This document shows positions 44,897 to 56,296 of a stretch of 64,000 bases of DNA, in pieces. Made by a program: the position numbers and the translations under genes. The notes beneath the pieces are model-generated. The model did no database searches, was not told the origin of the DNA, and saw only the letters and a list, made by a program, of their open reading frames with translations. How positions within the stretch are numbered: position 1 is the first letter of the stretch; every line of letters begins with the position of its first letter. Source of the DNA: Sordaria brevicollis (lineage: Eukaryota; Ascomycota; Sordariomycetes; Sordariales; Sordariaceae); the NCBI GenBank assembly GCA_033439795.1, contig JAUTDP010000003.1, forward strand, positions 2,356,001-2,420,000, given 5' to 3'.

Positions 44897-45338
44897 GCAT
44901 CGAAAAGGGAGGAAAACAAAAGAAAAGAGAAATGGAAAGCCTACAAAGATACCCAGTTGTTGATCACAAGTGTACATACGGCATGGACATGCGCCCTGGA
45001 TTTCGGTGGTCTTCTAGATCAGCCGTTGCTGCGTCAAGTGAATGGAAAAGCTGTCAGTTGTCACGGGTCAGTCAGGTTATGATGTCATGGGATCTTCGGG
45101 CGTCAATCCGACTGTTGGCGAAGCAACATGGTCTGATAAGTCCCTAAAAGATCACATACCCTCCAGCTCCTGAAATGTCTCTGCCAGATATATAGTCACC
45201 TTCATCCTTGACTCATCAGCCCCAACAGCCGGGATTTCTGCAAGACCCTTTCTTGGCATTTTCTTATACTGTATCGGTATAATACTATACATCGTGACCC
45301 CCCCATCTACCACACCACTACCACTTTTCAAAGTCACT
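44897..45338. other. Thioredoxin 3' flank and promoter of next gene
   Basis: No gene recognised. The intervening sequence carries the thioredoxin 3' UTR and a CCACCCC/CCACTACCAC-rich leader before the next start codon. Confidence 0.5.
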
Positions 45339-45694
45339 ATGTCGACCACCCGTAACCGCGATAGACAGACCAAATACAGGTCCCGCGACACCACTCCGGA
45401 GAGCTCTCTAGGAAACTCATCAGATCGAAGCGGTAGCTCGAGTGTTCTTCAACAATATCAGCAACATGAGCTGCAACAACAGCAGCAAACGATCCAAGGA
45501 ACAACAACAAGTGGCAGTCGCAGTGGTGCTCCGGCTGTGAGACTTAATATGGACCTGGACGTCGACATACAGCTGAAAGCGAAGATGAAGGGAGATATCA
45601 CCCTGTCTATACTGTGAGTCTCGATCGCTTCACCAGATGTTCAATTCACAGGCTGACCGGACCTTTTTCTTGTAGAGATGGAAATCAAAAATAA
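45339..45694 (+). CDS. Small conserved fungal protein, Gln-rich with C-terminal amphipathic strand
   Basis: Exons 45339-45613 and 45676-45694 (62-nt intron GTGAGT...TTGTAG) give 97 residues. The N-terminal two thirds are Arg/Ser/Thr- then Gln-rich (QQYQQHELQQQQQ). The C-terminal part APAVRLNMDLDVDIQLKAKM followed by KGDITLSIL resembles a short conserved block I associate with many small uncharacterised ascomycete proteins. The last exon adds only DGNQK after the split Leu codon. An acceptor two bases downstream would instead give a longer, unlikely tail. Met 45339 is preferred over 45294 by context. The function is unknown. Confidence 0.72.
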
Positions 45695-46102
45695 TTTTTG
45701 AAGTGACATTTCCATTGCGTTTGAGCCCAATGTTTTTTGATATTATAACATCAGTATAGTCTTTTCTCCCAGAAACGCTATCAACTGTTTCTTGTGTTTT
45801 AGCATCAAGTGTTGTCATCACAGTCAATCCCCAGGTGATACATCCATCAGCAACACGTGCGGTACTGAAAGCCCGTGTGAGCAGGCAGCTACCAGCCATC
45901 ACGTTCATCCCACCACTCATGACAAGAGCCCTCTCTTTCAGAAAATAAATCCGTTTCATACAAGATGGTCGAGGCAGGCTGCTTTGCGATCTCATTTGCC
46001 CCTTCTGCAAAAGTCCACTCATTTTTTCAACATTCTCTCTTTGTATTCGTCGAGGATACTGTTCTGTCATTTAGTACTCTTGCATCAGCAATCATTTCCA
46101 AG
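45695..46102. other. Intergenic
   Basis: No gene recognised. It contains a minus-strand frame (45630-46070) without domain features and the likely promoter of the gene starting at 46103. Confidence 0.5.
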
Positions 46103-47257
46103 ATGCCAGGCACTCGCTCGCACAGGTCCAGGGGCAAGCCGTCGTTCCTTAGGCGATCATCAACAAAAGGCAGCACCAAGAACGAAACTCCCGAAATCAT
46201 CCAGCAGCTAGCCCGTGCCGCTCTCGTCTACTCTCTCAAGCGTCTGACCAGGCAAGACTCAATTGAGAAAGGCAGCAGCGCATCACGGCAACAACCGGGC
46301 TCCAAAACTGCTCATGGAGAAAACCAGCCCAACGAGCGAGAGCGCGGTGTAACAACCAAAGCACGAGACAGCAGTAGAGCCAGCCACCGCAGTGATCGAG
46401 ACCAGGACCGAGCCCGGGATCGGGACGACTCTCGTGATGGCAACGACCTCCACGACGTAATGGGCCAACTAGCCGTGGGCATCCTCGGTTTCGGCATCCG
46501 CCAATTTCTCCATCAGCGCAAGAAGAAGGAAGAGAAGGAGAAGAACAAGATTAAACCTTCCCTGTACTCAACCACCGCAAGCCAGGGACCGCGACCATCA
46601 GGGGACTACCCATATACCAGCTATGCCGACTACCTGGCTGCTACGAGCAACAACAACAACAACAACAATACCGGGGCCGGCACTCGGTCCAGATCGCTTC
46701 CTACTGGTGGACCGGGGGCAGAGGCGATAAGTCTGGCGACAACGCTTGATTCGCTCAAGAAGGAATTGCGAGCGACTGCGGAGGCACTAGCGGATCTTGT
46801 CAATAAGCCTCCATCGCATAAGAAGTGCGAGGTGCACGAGGCGTTGGCGAAAAGGGCAGACGGGATCAGGGCGTCAATCGACAATTTGGAGATGGCGGTC
46901 AACAATGTGAGCAACTTGCATCCTGAGATTGGTGAAGACCGTGGGACGCATGGAGAGATCGGCAATGTGGATGAGAAGGGGAAGGAGAGAGGCGGTAGGG
47001 AGGAGAAAGGAAAAGGAAAGGAAGGCGCAACAGGGAAGGAGCGAATGGATGACGATGGGTGGGGCGAGAGAGAGGGAAGAAGGAGAGAACGGGAACGGGA
47101 ACGGGAAAGGGCGCGTAGAAATAGGGATGAGAGACGATGGTCTGGGGATCGGGAGAGGAAGCCCAGGAGGTCAGTTGAGTTTGAAGATGAGTTGGATGAT
47201 CGATATGGATATCCCAGGGGAAGCGGAAGAGGGGAGTACAGGCGACGGAGGAGATGA
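46103..47257 (+). CDS. Charged, largely disordered protein with short hydrophobic segment
   Basis: 384 residues from ATG 46103. The frame stays open upstream to 45965, but that part reads like 5' UTR. Seen: a basic N terminus; a helix EIIQQLARAALVYSLKRL (about 31-48); an Arg/Asp-rich stretch (about 90-113); a glycine-containing hydrophobic segment VMGQLAVGILGFGIRQFLHQ (about 119-138) followed by a Lys/Glu run; a poly-Asn run (about 184-190); a predicted helical region (about 207-275); and a C terminus dominated by Arg/Glu repeats. The hydrophobic segment could be a membrane-dipping or dimerising helix. I do not recognise a family. Convergent with the transcription factor gene, 139 bp apart. 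Confidence 0.75.
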   Translation: MPGTRSHRSRGKPSFLRRSSTKGSTKNETPEIIQQLARAALVYSLKRLTRQDSIEKGSSASRQQPGSKTAHGENQPNERERGVTTKARDSSRASHRSDRDQDRARDRDDSRDGNDLHDVMGQLAVGILGFGIRQFLHQRKKKEEKEKNKIKPSLYSTTASQGPRPSGDYPYTSYADYLAATSNNNNNNNTGAGTRSRSLPTGGPGAEAISLATTLDSLKKELRATAEALADLVNKPPSHKKCEVHEALAKRADGIRASIDNLEMAVNNVSNLHPEIGEDRGTHGEIGNVDEKGKERGGREEKGKGKEGATGKERMDDDGWGEREGRRRERERERERARRNRDERRWSGDRERKPRRSVEFEDELDDRYGYPRGSGRGEYRRRRR

Positions 47258-47396
47258 GCGGCCAAAGTCATGTCTCATTGCGGTCATGTGGTCTTTCTTA
47301 CACCGACTTCTCTCCTTAGGGTATTGCCACGCATATGGTTTTTGTCTTGCAAGTTTTCTTGTTTGGTCGTCTTCATTCGTATATAGAGGTACCCAG

Positions 47397-49345
47397 CTAT
47401 ACAATCAAGCAACTGTTCCCAGTCGCCTTCAACCTTTGCAACCAATTGATCCCATCGTCGCCCTGCTGCGCTGCCAAGTCCTTCGACCTCCAAATCTCCT
47501 GCAACATCTCCGTCGCCGTGTGCACGTATCCCCAGGGATATGTCCACGGATTCTTCGTCCACACCGCAACCAGCCGCTCCAGACACCAAGCCCGCTCGTT
47601 CACGTCGTCCGTCTCCGCACCAACAATAAAAGTTGGCCATACCGTGCCTTTCAAGTGAACGTGGTCTTCCGGGATGCAGGACAAGTGCCCCAGAATTTCC
47701 TGTACCAGATCCTTGGGCTCTAGCAGAGGCAGCTCAAGCAACCCAGCTTCGGGAACCGACAACAAGACGAACAGGCAGGCCGCCGCGCGGTGTGCCGAAG
47801 CCACGCTTACACGAGCCTCCAAGTCGTCATCTGGCGGCAGGCCATTGATGCTGTACACCCACGTCTGGACGTCAAAGTTGCGCGCCTTGTGAAGCAAAGC
47901 CGCCGCGGTGGCGATTCGCTCCACCCCTCCATCTGTTTCCAAAGTCGTAGAGCTACCACTGCATAGCTGGCTGGCAGAGAGGATAATCTGGAGGATAGCT
48001 GGCGGTGCGCAATGGTAGCTGTATGCTTCGGCATTCTGCAAAATGTACGGCAATACGACCCCGTCATCGATGGTGTTATCAGACGACGAAGTATTGCCGC
48101 TGATGGTTGAGCCGTAGATGCGATAGGTGAGACAGTCGGCGGCAATGGCATTGACTAGTGGAGCAATGGCCCCGTCGAGGTGTGCCCGGGTGAGGTATAG
48201 GGATGATATCAGACGCCGAGCGGCTTCAACGTGGGCCTTCCAGCCCCCGCGGCCAGAGTCAATGAGATCGAGGTTGACGAGGAAGACAATGGCGGAGAGA
48301 ATCATGGCCTTGTCAGTGAGGGTGTCGTCACTGATGGCAGCACGAAGAAGGTGAAGTGCCCGAGACTTGAGCATCAGAGCGTCTACCAGGGCTGACTCGG
48401 ACGGTAGACTGTGACCTTGATACTTGTGGAGCGTGGACAGATGCATGGCTGCCGTTGCTAGGACGACTGACTGGAGGTAGTCAAACTTGCGAACCAAGGG
48501 GATGATGGCCCGAAAGGGGTTCCGTTCCTTCTGGTCAATCGATACCAGGTCTCGGCAGACAATCGTGGCAACTGAGAAGTGTGAGTGTCTGAGTACCCAA
48601 AGAGAGCTCTCTACCTCGCGAATGAGAATGACTTACAATGATGCATATACCATTTTTCCTTGGACGAGAGACCATTAAGAAGAGGATCCGTTAATGGAAT
48701 CTTGATGTGGTTGATGGGTCGTTTGATGATTTGCAAACTCAACTCTTGCTTATCATGTGGTGTTTGAGGCGCGGTGCTGTTGATATTGTCATCGACCGGT
48801 GTCTCCACATTGAAGCTGTTGATGGCTTCATCTGTGGTTGGAGACGAGATCCCGATGGGTGTGGCAGATGTGGCATTACTAATAGGCTCATTGAACGTAT
48901 AGTTAGTAGTGACCTCGGTAACGACCTGAGGTGGGTTGCTTGGTGCTGAAGATTGAACTGGCGTAGACGCCGCCTTGAGGGTTCGAGATGTGGCGACCTT
49001 GGTGTTGAAATTGGTCTTGTTGTTACTAGCGGCCCTGGTAGTTGTGGTGGAGGTGGGCGAATTACAGGCGGCCCAGCGCAGGACGATGCCGTAGCCAAGA
49101 CATTCCTCGCCGTTGGTGGAGCATTTGAGACAGGAAGGCAGCGATTTGTCACAGCGAAGACGTTTCCGATGACAGTTGTAGCATGCCTTGGTCTTGAGGT
49201 TGGAAGCCTTTTGCTGGTGAGGCTTCTTTGGCGGCGTCTTCTTAGCGTGGAGATGGCCCTTTTGGAGGGCGAGGGTGGTTGTTGCTGTCACCATGATTGC
49301 TGTCTTGGGAAGGTTGTTTGCTTGTCTTGCAGTGCCGGGCGTCAC
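47397..49345 (-). CDS. Zn2Cys6 fungal transcription factor
   Basis: Exons 49345-48637 and 48571-47397 (65-nt intron GTAAGT...CTCAG) give 627 residues. An alternative Met at 49294 gives 610. The zinc binuclear cluster lies at about residues 55-82, CYNCHRKRLRCDKSLPSC then LKCSTNGEEC, i.e. C-x2-C-x6-C-x6-C-x2-C-x6-C, preceded by a Lys/Pro-rich basic stretch. A Ser/Thr/Asn-rich linker leads to WYMHHFATIVCRDLVSIDQKERNPFRAIIPLV, characteristic of the fungal-specific middle homology region of this class, and a mostly helical C-terminal half. Such proteins bind CGG-type half sites and control metabolism or transport genes. It is divergent from the MFS transporter, with about 1.5 kb between starts, so that gene is a plausible target (inference). 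Confidence 0.92.
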
Positions 49346-50891
49346 TCAACCAGACTCGGGACCCGACGGAACCTAAGTGGCTGCTCTACCTGCCTTGTCA
49401 GGAGCTGTGCTGTCGGGCCCGGTAGCGTAGAGGTACCTCTAGAGGTAGGTAGAGAGGTAAGGTAAGCTGTAGATAGTGTAGGTAGTCTAATGACAGGAAT
49501 GATGGGACTGCACGAATACGCAACTCGGCTTCTCGGCGCACGAGGTTCATTCACCCAGGGGCAAGATCAGGGACTGGATGATAGCTTTATTATTCGTGCA
49601 GCAAGCAGCCGTGGCCGATGAGGCAGATAGGATGACTGAAGCCGGTATGGTAATGGGTAGACGGCCATGGGTGATGATAGGTAGTGTAGTAGCGTCTTGG
49701 TGGTTTGAGGTTGGTGATATCGGAGACATCAAGTTACCGCGGGAGTTGAACGACCTTCAGGTTCCAGGCCCTCTCTTTTAGCGGCGCTGGACCCTCAAGT
49801 GTAGAGCTAGGTCATGGAAGTTACGTACTTTAACAATTCTATCTAATCGATAGAGGCAGCTCTAACTCGGTGGGCGGGTGGGCTTCCCGAAGACCGGTCC
49901 CAGTGGTCTGTCTCTCCGCCAGCGTCCCGACCTGAAGTCCGGCAGTAGAGGCTGCTGTCCCCTGCTGCTGCCCGAACATCGTGACGGGGAGGCCACGGGA
50001 CTGCGCGGACTCCTTGGCGACATGCTCCACCTTTCATGAACGCCCTTTGGTAAAGAACGGATTGGGCTAAACTGGATTTGGAATAGAAATAGCAACTCGT
50101 GCATTAGTGCCATTCTTTCACTTGAGGCGGCACACATGAGCTTCTTGAACTCCCGTCGTCACCGATTTCCTTTTCACCACGCTGCCAAAATCTGGCGAAT
50201 CTCTTCACTTCTGGCCCATCTTATCAAGCCACCGCCTGGCAACCACTACACTAGCGACGACGTCCGGCCGCCGACTTTTCTTCAAACTTCTGCCATCCTC
50301 GTCGTCATGGCCATCCATGACAAATGGAAACCACCCTTTCCCGCCTGTTTTCGCGTTTTCTGCCCAGGGATCCTGCGATAGCACCATTCTCGACGCCGTT
50401 GCGAGTCAATGTCGACGAGACCAAAGAGGATGCCAAGCTGTACCTGCTGCAGTGTTAATCCACCTGGTTGGTGATGATGGAACCTTTTGAGTTTTTTAAA
50501 CTATTTTCTAGAACAATGATGACTTTTTGCGAGAAGCGGTAACAGAATGTCGTTCGCCTGCATTCCACCCGGACTTGGGCAAGTATCCGACTAACACTTG
50601 GGCCGGGCACCTTGGCCCTATGACCCCCGAAATTTGCAGCCGAGTGGAGACGCTCCTCCTTTGCCATCTGTTAGAGAAAGACCAGATCTCCTCCCCATCG
50701 CCACCTCGAGGAGTGACTTTGTGTCTCCCTGCACCTCCATGTGTGTGTATGTTAGCAGCAGAGTTTCATCATGTATGGTAGAAAAAGAAGGCCGACGCCC
50801 ATCCTTTGCCATGCTCACATTGCCGTTCATCTACAACGTTGCTCCCATTCTCGACAGTGTCACGCCCTGAAGCTGTGGACTCTGCTGCAAA
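49346..50891. promoter_or_regulatory. Shared 1.5 kb divergent intergenic region of TF and MFS genes
   Basis: Lies between the two start codons of divergent genes. It contains a tract of GAGGTACCTCTAGAGGTAGGTAG-like repeats near 49428-49490, rich in the TAGGTA motif also seen elsewhere in the window. No gene is supported within it (frames at 49578-49781 and 50136-50381 have no domain). Specific operator sites were not identified with confidence. Confidence 0.5.
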
Positions 50892-52836
50892 ATGGGCCAG
50901 CCATCACTAGAACAACCGGAACAGCATCACGAACCGCAACAGGAGCAACAGGAGCAACAGGAGCAACAGGAGCAACAGGAGCAACAGGAGCAACAGGAGC
51001 AACAGGAGCAACAGGAGCAACAGGAGCAACAGGAGCAACAGGAGCAACAGGAGCAACAGGAGCAACAGGAGCAACAGGAGCAACAGGAGCAACAGGAGCA
51101 ACAGGAGCAACAGGAGCAACAGGAGCAACAGGAGCAACAGGAGCAACAGGAGCAACAGCCAAAAGTCCAAAATGATGCCATCGCCGAGTTTGATCTCGAC
51201 CGTCTGGGTCGTCAACGGCCCGCTGTGTTTTCGACCACATTTGAAGAGTTCATGTTCTGCGGTTCTATCCTCATCTCCATGCTCATGAGTGTAAGTGTTT
51301 TCCTATGCCATGGCTACACACCGCACTAAACTGACACATACCATATTCTCTAGGAATACTTTGTGTCCGGCTTCAACATCATCCTGCCTGGCCTCGCCGT
51401 AGCGTTGGATATTCCCAAGGACTCACAAACCTGGCCGTCCAGTGTCTTCTCCCTCGTTACCGGCTCCTTTCTCCTGCCATTCGGCCGCCTTGCCGACATG
51501 TATGGAGCCTACTTCATCTTCACTGGTGGCTTGGCATGGATGTGCATCTGGTGCTTGATCGGTGGCTTCAGTCAGAACTATCAGATGCTCATTGTCACCA
51601 GAGCTCTTGCCGGTCTGGGGCCCGCCGCATTCTTGCCTACCGGTCTGATGCTGCTGGGTAAGACCTACCGGCCAGGCCCGAGGAAGAACCTCGTCTTCAG
51701 CCTTTATAGTGCATTCGCCCCTTTGGGCTTCTTCATCGGAATCATCCTGGGTGGTGTCACTGGCGAGTATCTCTCGTGGCGCTGGTGGTTCTATATCGGA
51801 ACCATCATCTTGTTTGTCACTGGTCTTATGGCCTACTTGACCATCCCCAATGACAGACGTCAGGCTATTGCTTCCCGCGGGGAAGCCAAGATGGATTACT
51901 TGGGGCTTTTCACCATTGTCCCGGCCATCATTCTCATCACATTCGCCATTACCACTGGTGGCTCGGCTCCCGATGGATGGCGCACTCCTTATATTCCCGT
52001 GACCTTTGTTATTGGAATGCTCTTCCTCGGTGCCGCCATTTACGTTGAAGGTTGGGTCGCTGAGCAGCCTCTGCTACCAAGTGATCTCTTTGCCGCAAAG
52101 TACATGAAGAGGTTCACGCTTGCTCTCTTCTTTGCCTATGGTGTGTTTGGTATCTTCTTGTTCTATGCCAGTTTACAGTAAGTTCCCTCGTCTGTCTACT
52201 CCAAAAGGTACTGAAGCTGACCCAATTTCTAGTATCGAAGCTTTTATGGGGGCCTCTACCCTCCAGACGGCAACATGGTTCGCTCCCATGGCTGGCGGTG
52301 GTATCGTTCTGGCCACCATCGGCGGCTTTACCCTTCATAAGCTTCCCGGCAGAGTTTTACTGATGATATCCGGATGCGGATGCCTTGCCAGTGTTCTTCT
52401 CTTCGCCCTCATTCCCGACCATGCCAACTACTGGGCCTTCGTGTTCCCTGCCATGCTTGGAGCCACCATTGGCGTGGATATCACGTACCTTGTTTCCAAC
52501 GTTTTTATCACCACCAATGTACCTTCCCACATGCAGGGTACTGCTGGCGCTCTCATTAACAGTCTCGTATTTATTGGCATCAGTTTCTTCCTGGGTCTCG
52601 CCGATCTGGCTGTTGCCGAAAGTGAGGGCACGTTTGACGGCGAGAACCACAGGGTGGCTTTCTGGTTTGCAGTGGCCTGTGCCGCTTGTTCTTTGCTTCT
52701 CTTCTGCTTCGTGGACCCAGGCAAGGCCGAAAGCGAGCTCACCCTTGAGGAGAGGATGGAAGCAGGACTTGGCCCCAAGAAGGAGACGGCTGCGTCCGGC
52801 TCGGATTCGCCAAACCCTGCACCAGAGTCTGAGTGA
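50892..52836 (+). CDS. MFS transporter (DHA2-like), N-terminal Glu-Gln-Gln repeat
   Basis: Exons 50892-51290, 51354-52177 and 52233-52836 join to 608 residues. Introns are 63 and 55 nt with GTAAGT donors. Residues about 18-89 are 24 perfect EQQ repeats. Residues about 115-585 contain the many hydrophobic segments of a major facilitator: [14 protein letters not shown] (TM1), [22 protein letters not shown] (TM2 with the GRLAD loop motif A), [20 protein letters not shown] (TM4), [20 protein letters not shown] (motif C-like TM5) and WRWWFYIG. The C-terminal exon supplies the last helices and an acidic/Ser-rich tail. It resembles the fungal DHA2/aminotriazole-resistance-type drug:H+ antiporters and boron exporters; the substrate is unknown. 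Convergent with the secreted-protein gene (159 bp apart). Confidence 0.9.
50943..51158 (+). repeat. 24 perfect 9-bp repeats (GAGCAACAG) coding Glu-Gln-Gln
   Basis: 216 bp of exact GAGCAACAG units, no substitutions, in frame in the MFS gene's first exon. The 9-nt period leaves every frame open on both strands except by chance, which explains long spurious frames on the opposite strand here. Confidence 0.97.
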
Positions 52837-52995
52837 ACTTCTTTTTGCATTACTTTGGAGTCCATGATTGGTTTGGGAGGAGGATATACAAAAGCGGTCG
52901 GTTTATAGACTTGCGTCTTCAGTATATGACTAATGAGCATACCCTAATATGTATTATCATTTGCGACAGCTTGCTTGCTCTTGCACTTTATGCGT

Positions 52996-53962
52996 TCAGA
53001 GTTCATCCTTGAACCTTCCTTCTTCTATCTCCTTCCTTGCTTTCTGTCGCTCTTCTCTTTGGATCCTCCTTTCGTTTCTCCTGATCGTTCGATGCATTCT
53101 CTCCCACATCAATCGCGTGTGTTTTCCCTCATCTGTCTCGGTGACAGCCATAGCCTCGATTTTGAATGTAATGTCTCGCTTGCCGAGGTCTCTCTTGGGT
53201 TTGGTGTGATCCATGACCCACGCCAAAACCGAGTGGTCGATGGCTTGGGGTTTGTACTTGGAAAGGTTGTTGAGTTCGCCTACAGCCTCTTGGAGTTAGC
53301 ACACCTCAAGAAACTTTTGCGCCTTCCCAATGGGGGGCAGGGTACTCACGCTCGCATTTGCTCCCTTTCGAAACCCACAGAGGAAGTATTTCGTATACCG
53401 CACCCGCCGGAAAGACCACAATCTTGTCCCCAATCGGAATCTGCTGGGTAGGAGCATCCGCTGCCTCTGCCGTTGGAGAGGGCTCAACGGTCCCAGCCAC
53501 TATATCCGTCCCATTTTTCGGTTTCCTGAACACGGCAAACATCCATTTACTATCATTTGTCTCGTTGGTATCTCGCTGTTGTTCCTCAATCCAATCCCTG
53601 ACCGGCTCCGGTACGTCAGCATACTCCATCACCACAATCTCGCGATCATGCCCCTTGTGGTCAACCCCATCCCAGCTGCCCATAAATGACCGACGGCCGA
53701 GGAAGTCCTCGATCGCATCATGCCACGGAGACAATCCGCCAGGTGGCTCTGCCGGGAGATCGCTCAGTTTGTACATCTTGGCATGAAAGGTACCCTCGGC
53801 TCGACAGTTTACATGAAAACCGCCCGGATCCGTGCCGTCGTCCGGAAAGGGGCGAGACCACTTGAACGTGTCCACGACGCCATATTCGTATATGTCCCAG
53901 TTTATGCCTGCGAGTGCGGCATGTAGAAAAGTGAGGGTTGCAAGCAGTTGGGTGGTCTTCAT
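52996..53962 (-). CDS. Secreted/ER-targeted protein of unknown function
   Basis: Exons 53962-53350 and 53279-52996 (70-nt intron with GTGAGT donor, TGCTAAC branch site and TAG acceptor) give 298 residues. Residues 1-18, MKTTQLLATLTFLHAALA, form a signal peptide. The mature part has only four or so scattered Cys, potential N-glycosylation sites (NDS, NGT), an acidic central region and an IGDKIVVFPAGAVYEILPLW hydrophobic block near 180-200. The second exon is Arg/Lys/Glu-rich and helical (RTIRRNERRIQREERQKA), unusual for a purely extracellular protein. No family recognised. The long open frames, canonical intron and signal peptide support a real gene. Confidence 0.82.
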
Positions 53963-55041
53963 TTTCGAGAGACGAAGTTCTGGAAGGAAGAGAAAAGAGT
54001 TAGATGATGAAAACAGCGTGTTGCTTTCCTGAGCTCACGAAGAGGAATTTTGGCAAACTATGTCTGAGGTGCGCGAGCTTATGAGATACGCTCTTAAGGT
54101 CTCCAAGGGAACCACAGATTGATAATTCCCAGAGTTCTTATCCGAACCTACCACGATACCGTCGAACCACTGGTAATGACGTCTTGGTGTCTTTCGATTA
54201 TAGCCTAATTGCCGCAAAGCTGCGCTCTACCCGCAAGATTGACATTCGGCACATCATGGTCAATATCAGACGGACATATTGGCTTCCTGTAACCTCCACG
54301 TGTCCTCTCCGCTGATATAGTGCTTCCAAAGGTCGAGTGTCTGGCGTGGTCAAGTGACACTTGAAAATGGGACCCGTACTTGCCTATAATGAATACATAT
54401 ATCTTTTTGGACTTACTCTAGGCCAGGGAACTGCTCTAACATTCCTTTATTTCATCGGCAACGGTTGATAATGAATTATCAGCAGCTGCTGAGAAGCTTT
54501 GCCGAAGCCCATATACGTTGATCCCTACAGGTACTCAAAGTTAGGACGGGCAGGCTTAAGAGTGAACAAGTCCACGAATGACGTTGTGGTTGAAAGCCGT
54601 GCACTCAACTCAGAATTGTGAGGCCCTTTGCAACGGCAAACCCAATGCCAATCGGCTTGCAGGGCCGTCATTCAGTCCATTCCCCACATTATGGACGCGC
54701 TGTGCCGGTGTGGATGCCGTCGTGATTGAGTGTTGGGAGGTACGATAGGTACAGACCTTTTTCATGACAGGAGCACTCGTAGACCTTAGTACTTACTCTC
54801 CTGAACATCCCAGGATTTGCTCTTTTCCTAGCCATTGCATCTTCTTCTTCCCCTTGCTCTTACGCTTCCTCGTTGATGTAAGTGTCATAGTCTTATAAAA
54901 AGGTTCAGCCATTGCCTATGGCCTCGTATTTACCGGCTTGGTAGTCAAAGCCAGCATGCATTTGTTAGAGATCTCACCAGATGGATATCGTAACATAGTT
55001 TCAGATTGTTTCATCTCTCTCACTACATATATATATATATA
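53963..55041. other. Intergenic up to repeat island
   Basis: No gene recognised. It holds the promoter of the secreted-protein gene. It becomes A+T-richer toward an (AT)n run at 55027-55040 that abuts the first MITE-like element. Confidence 0.5.
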
Positions 55042-55442
55042 GAGCTTGACTTACCGCACCCCCCCTAATGTCTACGTGCACCCGATTTTGACTTCACGCA
55101 CCCGAAAAAAAAGATCTACCGTCACAAGTGGTAAATTTCGATACCAAAACGTTCCAAACTTTCACCCACATACAACGCCACAGCTCAAAACACAACACAA
55201 CGAACGTTCTAAAGCCATTTCTACCTTAGAGATAATGATAATTTACCTCCTTTAATATAAATTTACCTTTGGACCCCTTTTCGCTTTTTCTTAAAGCTTT
55301 GGAAGGCTTTTAAAGGTTTAGGTAAATATAGCGTTACGTTTGAAAGACGGAAATTTGTATATAAAAACGGCTATAGTTTCTTACGGGTGCGCGAAGTCGA
55401 AAAGGGTGCAACAAGACATCAGGGGGGGTGCGGTAAATTAAG

Positions 55443-55445
<3 letters not shown>
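55042..55445. mobile_element. 404-bp MITE-like element with ~62-bp imperfect inverted repeats
   Basis: The left end reads GAGCTTGACTTACCGCACCC and the right end inverted reads GAGCTTAATTTACCGCACCC. Both continue with CCCCTxATGTCT, then TGCACCC, then GACTTCxCGCACCCG. Differences are mainly transitions. The interior is A+T-rich without coding potential. (AT)n runs lie on both sides, so the target-site duplication cannot be defined; a TA or TATA preference fits. Confidence 0.82.
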
Positions 55446-55476
<31 letters not shown>

Positions 55477-56296
55477 TGCTTACTTACCTACCCGGTAATC
55501 TCTCTCTTCCCTTTTCCTTAATAATTAAGCCTTTTCTTCTTCTTTCTTCCTTTACTCCTCCTCATTCCATTCGTCCCAGTCGTACAGATTCAACAACATT
55601 GTCCCTCGTTGGCCCTCTTCTAAGTTGCCCACTGCAGTATAACTCTTATAACCCCAGGAAGCGAATTTGGAACAGGCTGAGCGACACATTGTTCAAGAAG
55701 TTCATACAGCATCTAAGAGCTAAGCTAGGAACAACCTACACAATGGTCGTTAGCTTTATCTATGTTACTTATAAGCACTTGCAACTACGACGTCCCCCAC
55801 TACTACTAACGAAGTTGTAATATAAATTCCTAAACTAGAAGGCCGATTAGCTAGCTTTCTTTGGTATTTATAAGCGAGTGCCAGTCCGACTGTAAGCGCC
55901 GCGGCCTGTAATCACCACTAAAATTCCACTCTATTGTTATCGGTAAGAGTGAGTTGGGTTGTAGAAGGCATATCGCTATACGGCTACGAAGCTAGTTCTA
56001 AGCCTAGCCTATAGAATATATTACTAATAGTTATATAAGTAGTACCTTGGCTAATTATATAACAAGGGCTATATACTTTGCATGATTATAATTCTACTTC
56101 TAGACTAATACAACGCTAGATAAAAGCAAAGAAGATAGGTTAGTGTTAAGAACGTTAACAAAATAGATCCGTTCACTCCTATTTATAAAACTAACTTCGG
56201 TGTGCTATAGAAGAGGTATATTTCCCCTCTATTTCTTTGCTCTTTCCTAAAAACTTATCCGGCAAGTTTATCTACCTGGGGAGGTATGATAGTAAT
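55446..56296. other. A+T-rich degenerate sequence between two MITE-like elements
   Basis: No gene. A CT-rich leader (about 55490-55580) and scattered stops. The sequence appears partly RIP-mutated, still with some CA/TG. A right-hand piece ends at the next element at 56297. Confidence 0.5.

Noticed and set aside
50860..51240. Long minus-strand frames rich in Ala-Pro-Val, Leu or Cys-Ser repeats
   Set aside because: They are shadows of the 9-bp repeat in the MFS gene; a 9-nt unit without stops keeps all frames open.
40016..53962. Secondary-metabolite gene cluster
   Set aside because: No PKS, NRPS, terpene synthase or DMATS is present, so a cluster cannot be claimed from these accessory-type genes alone.
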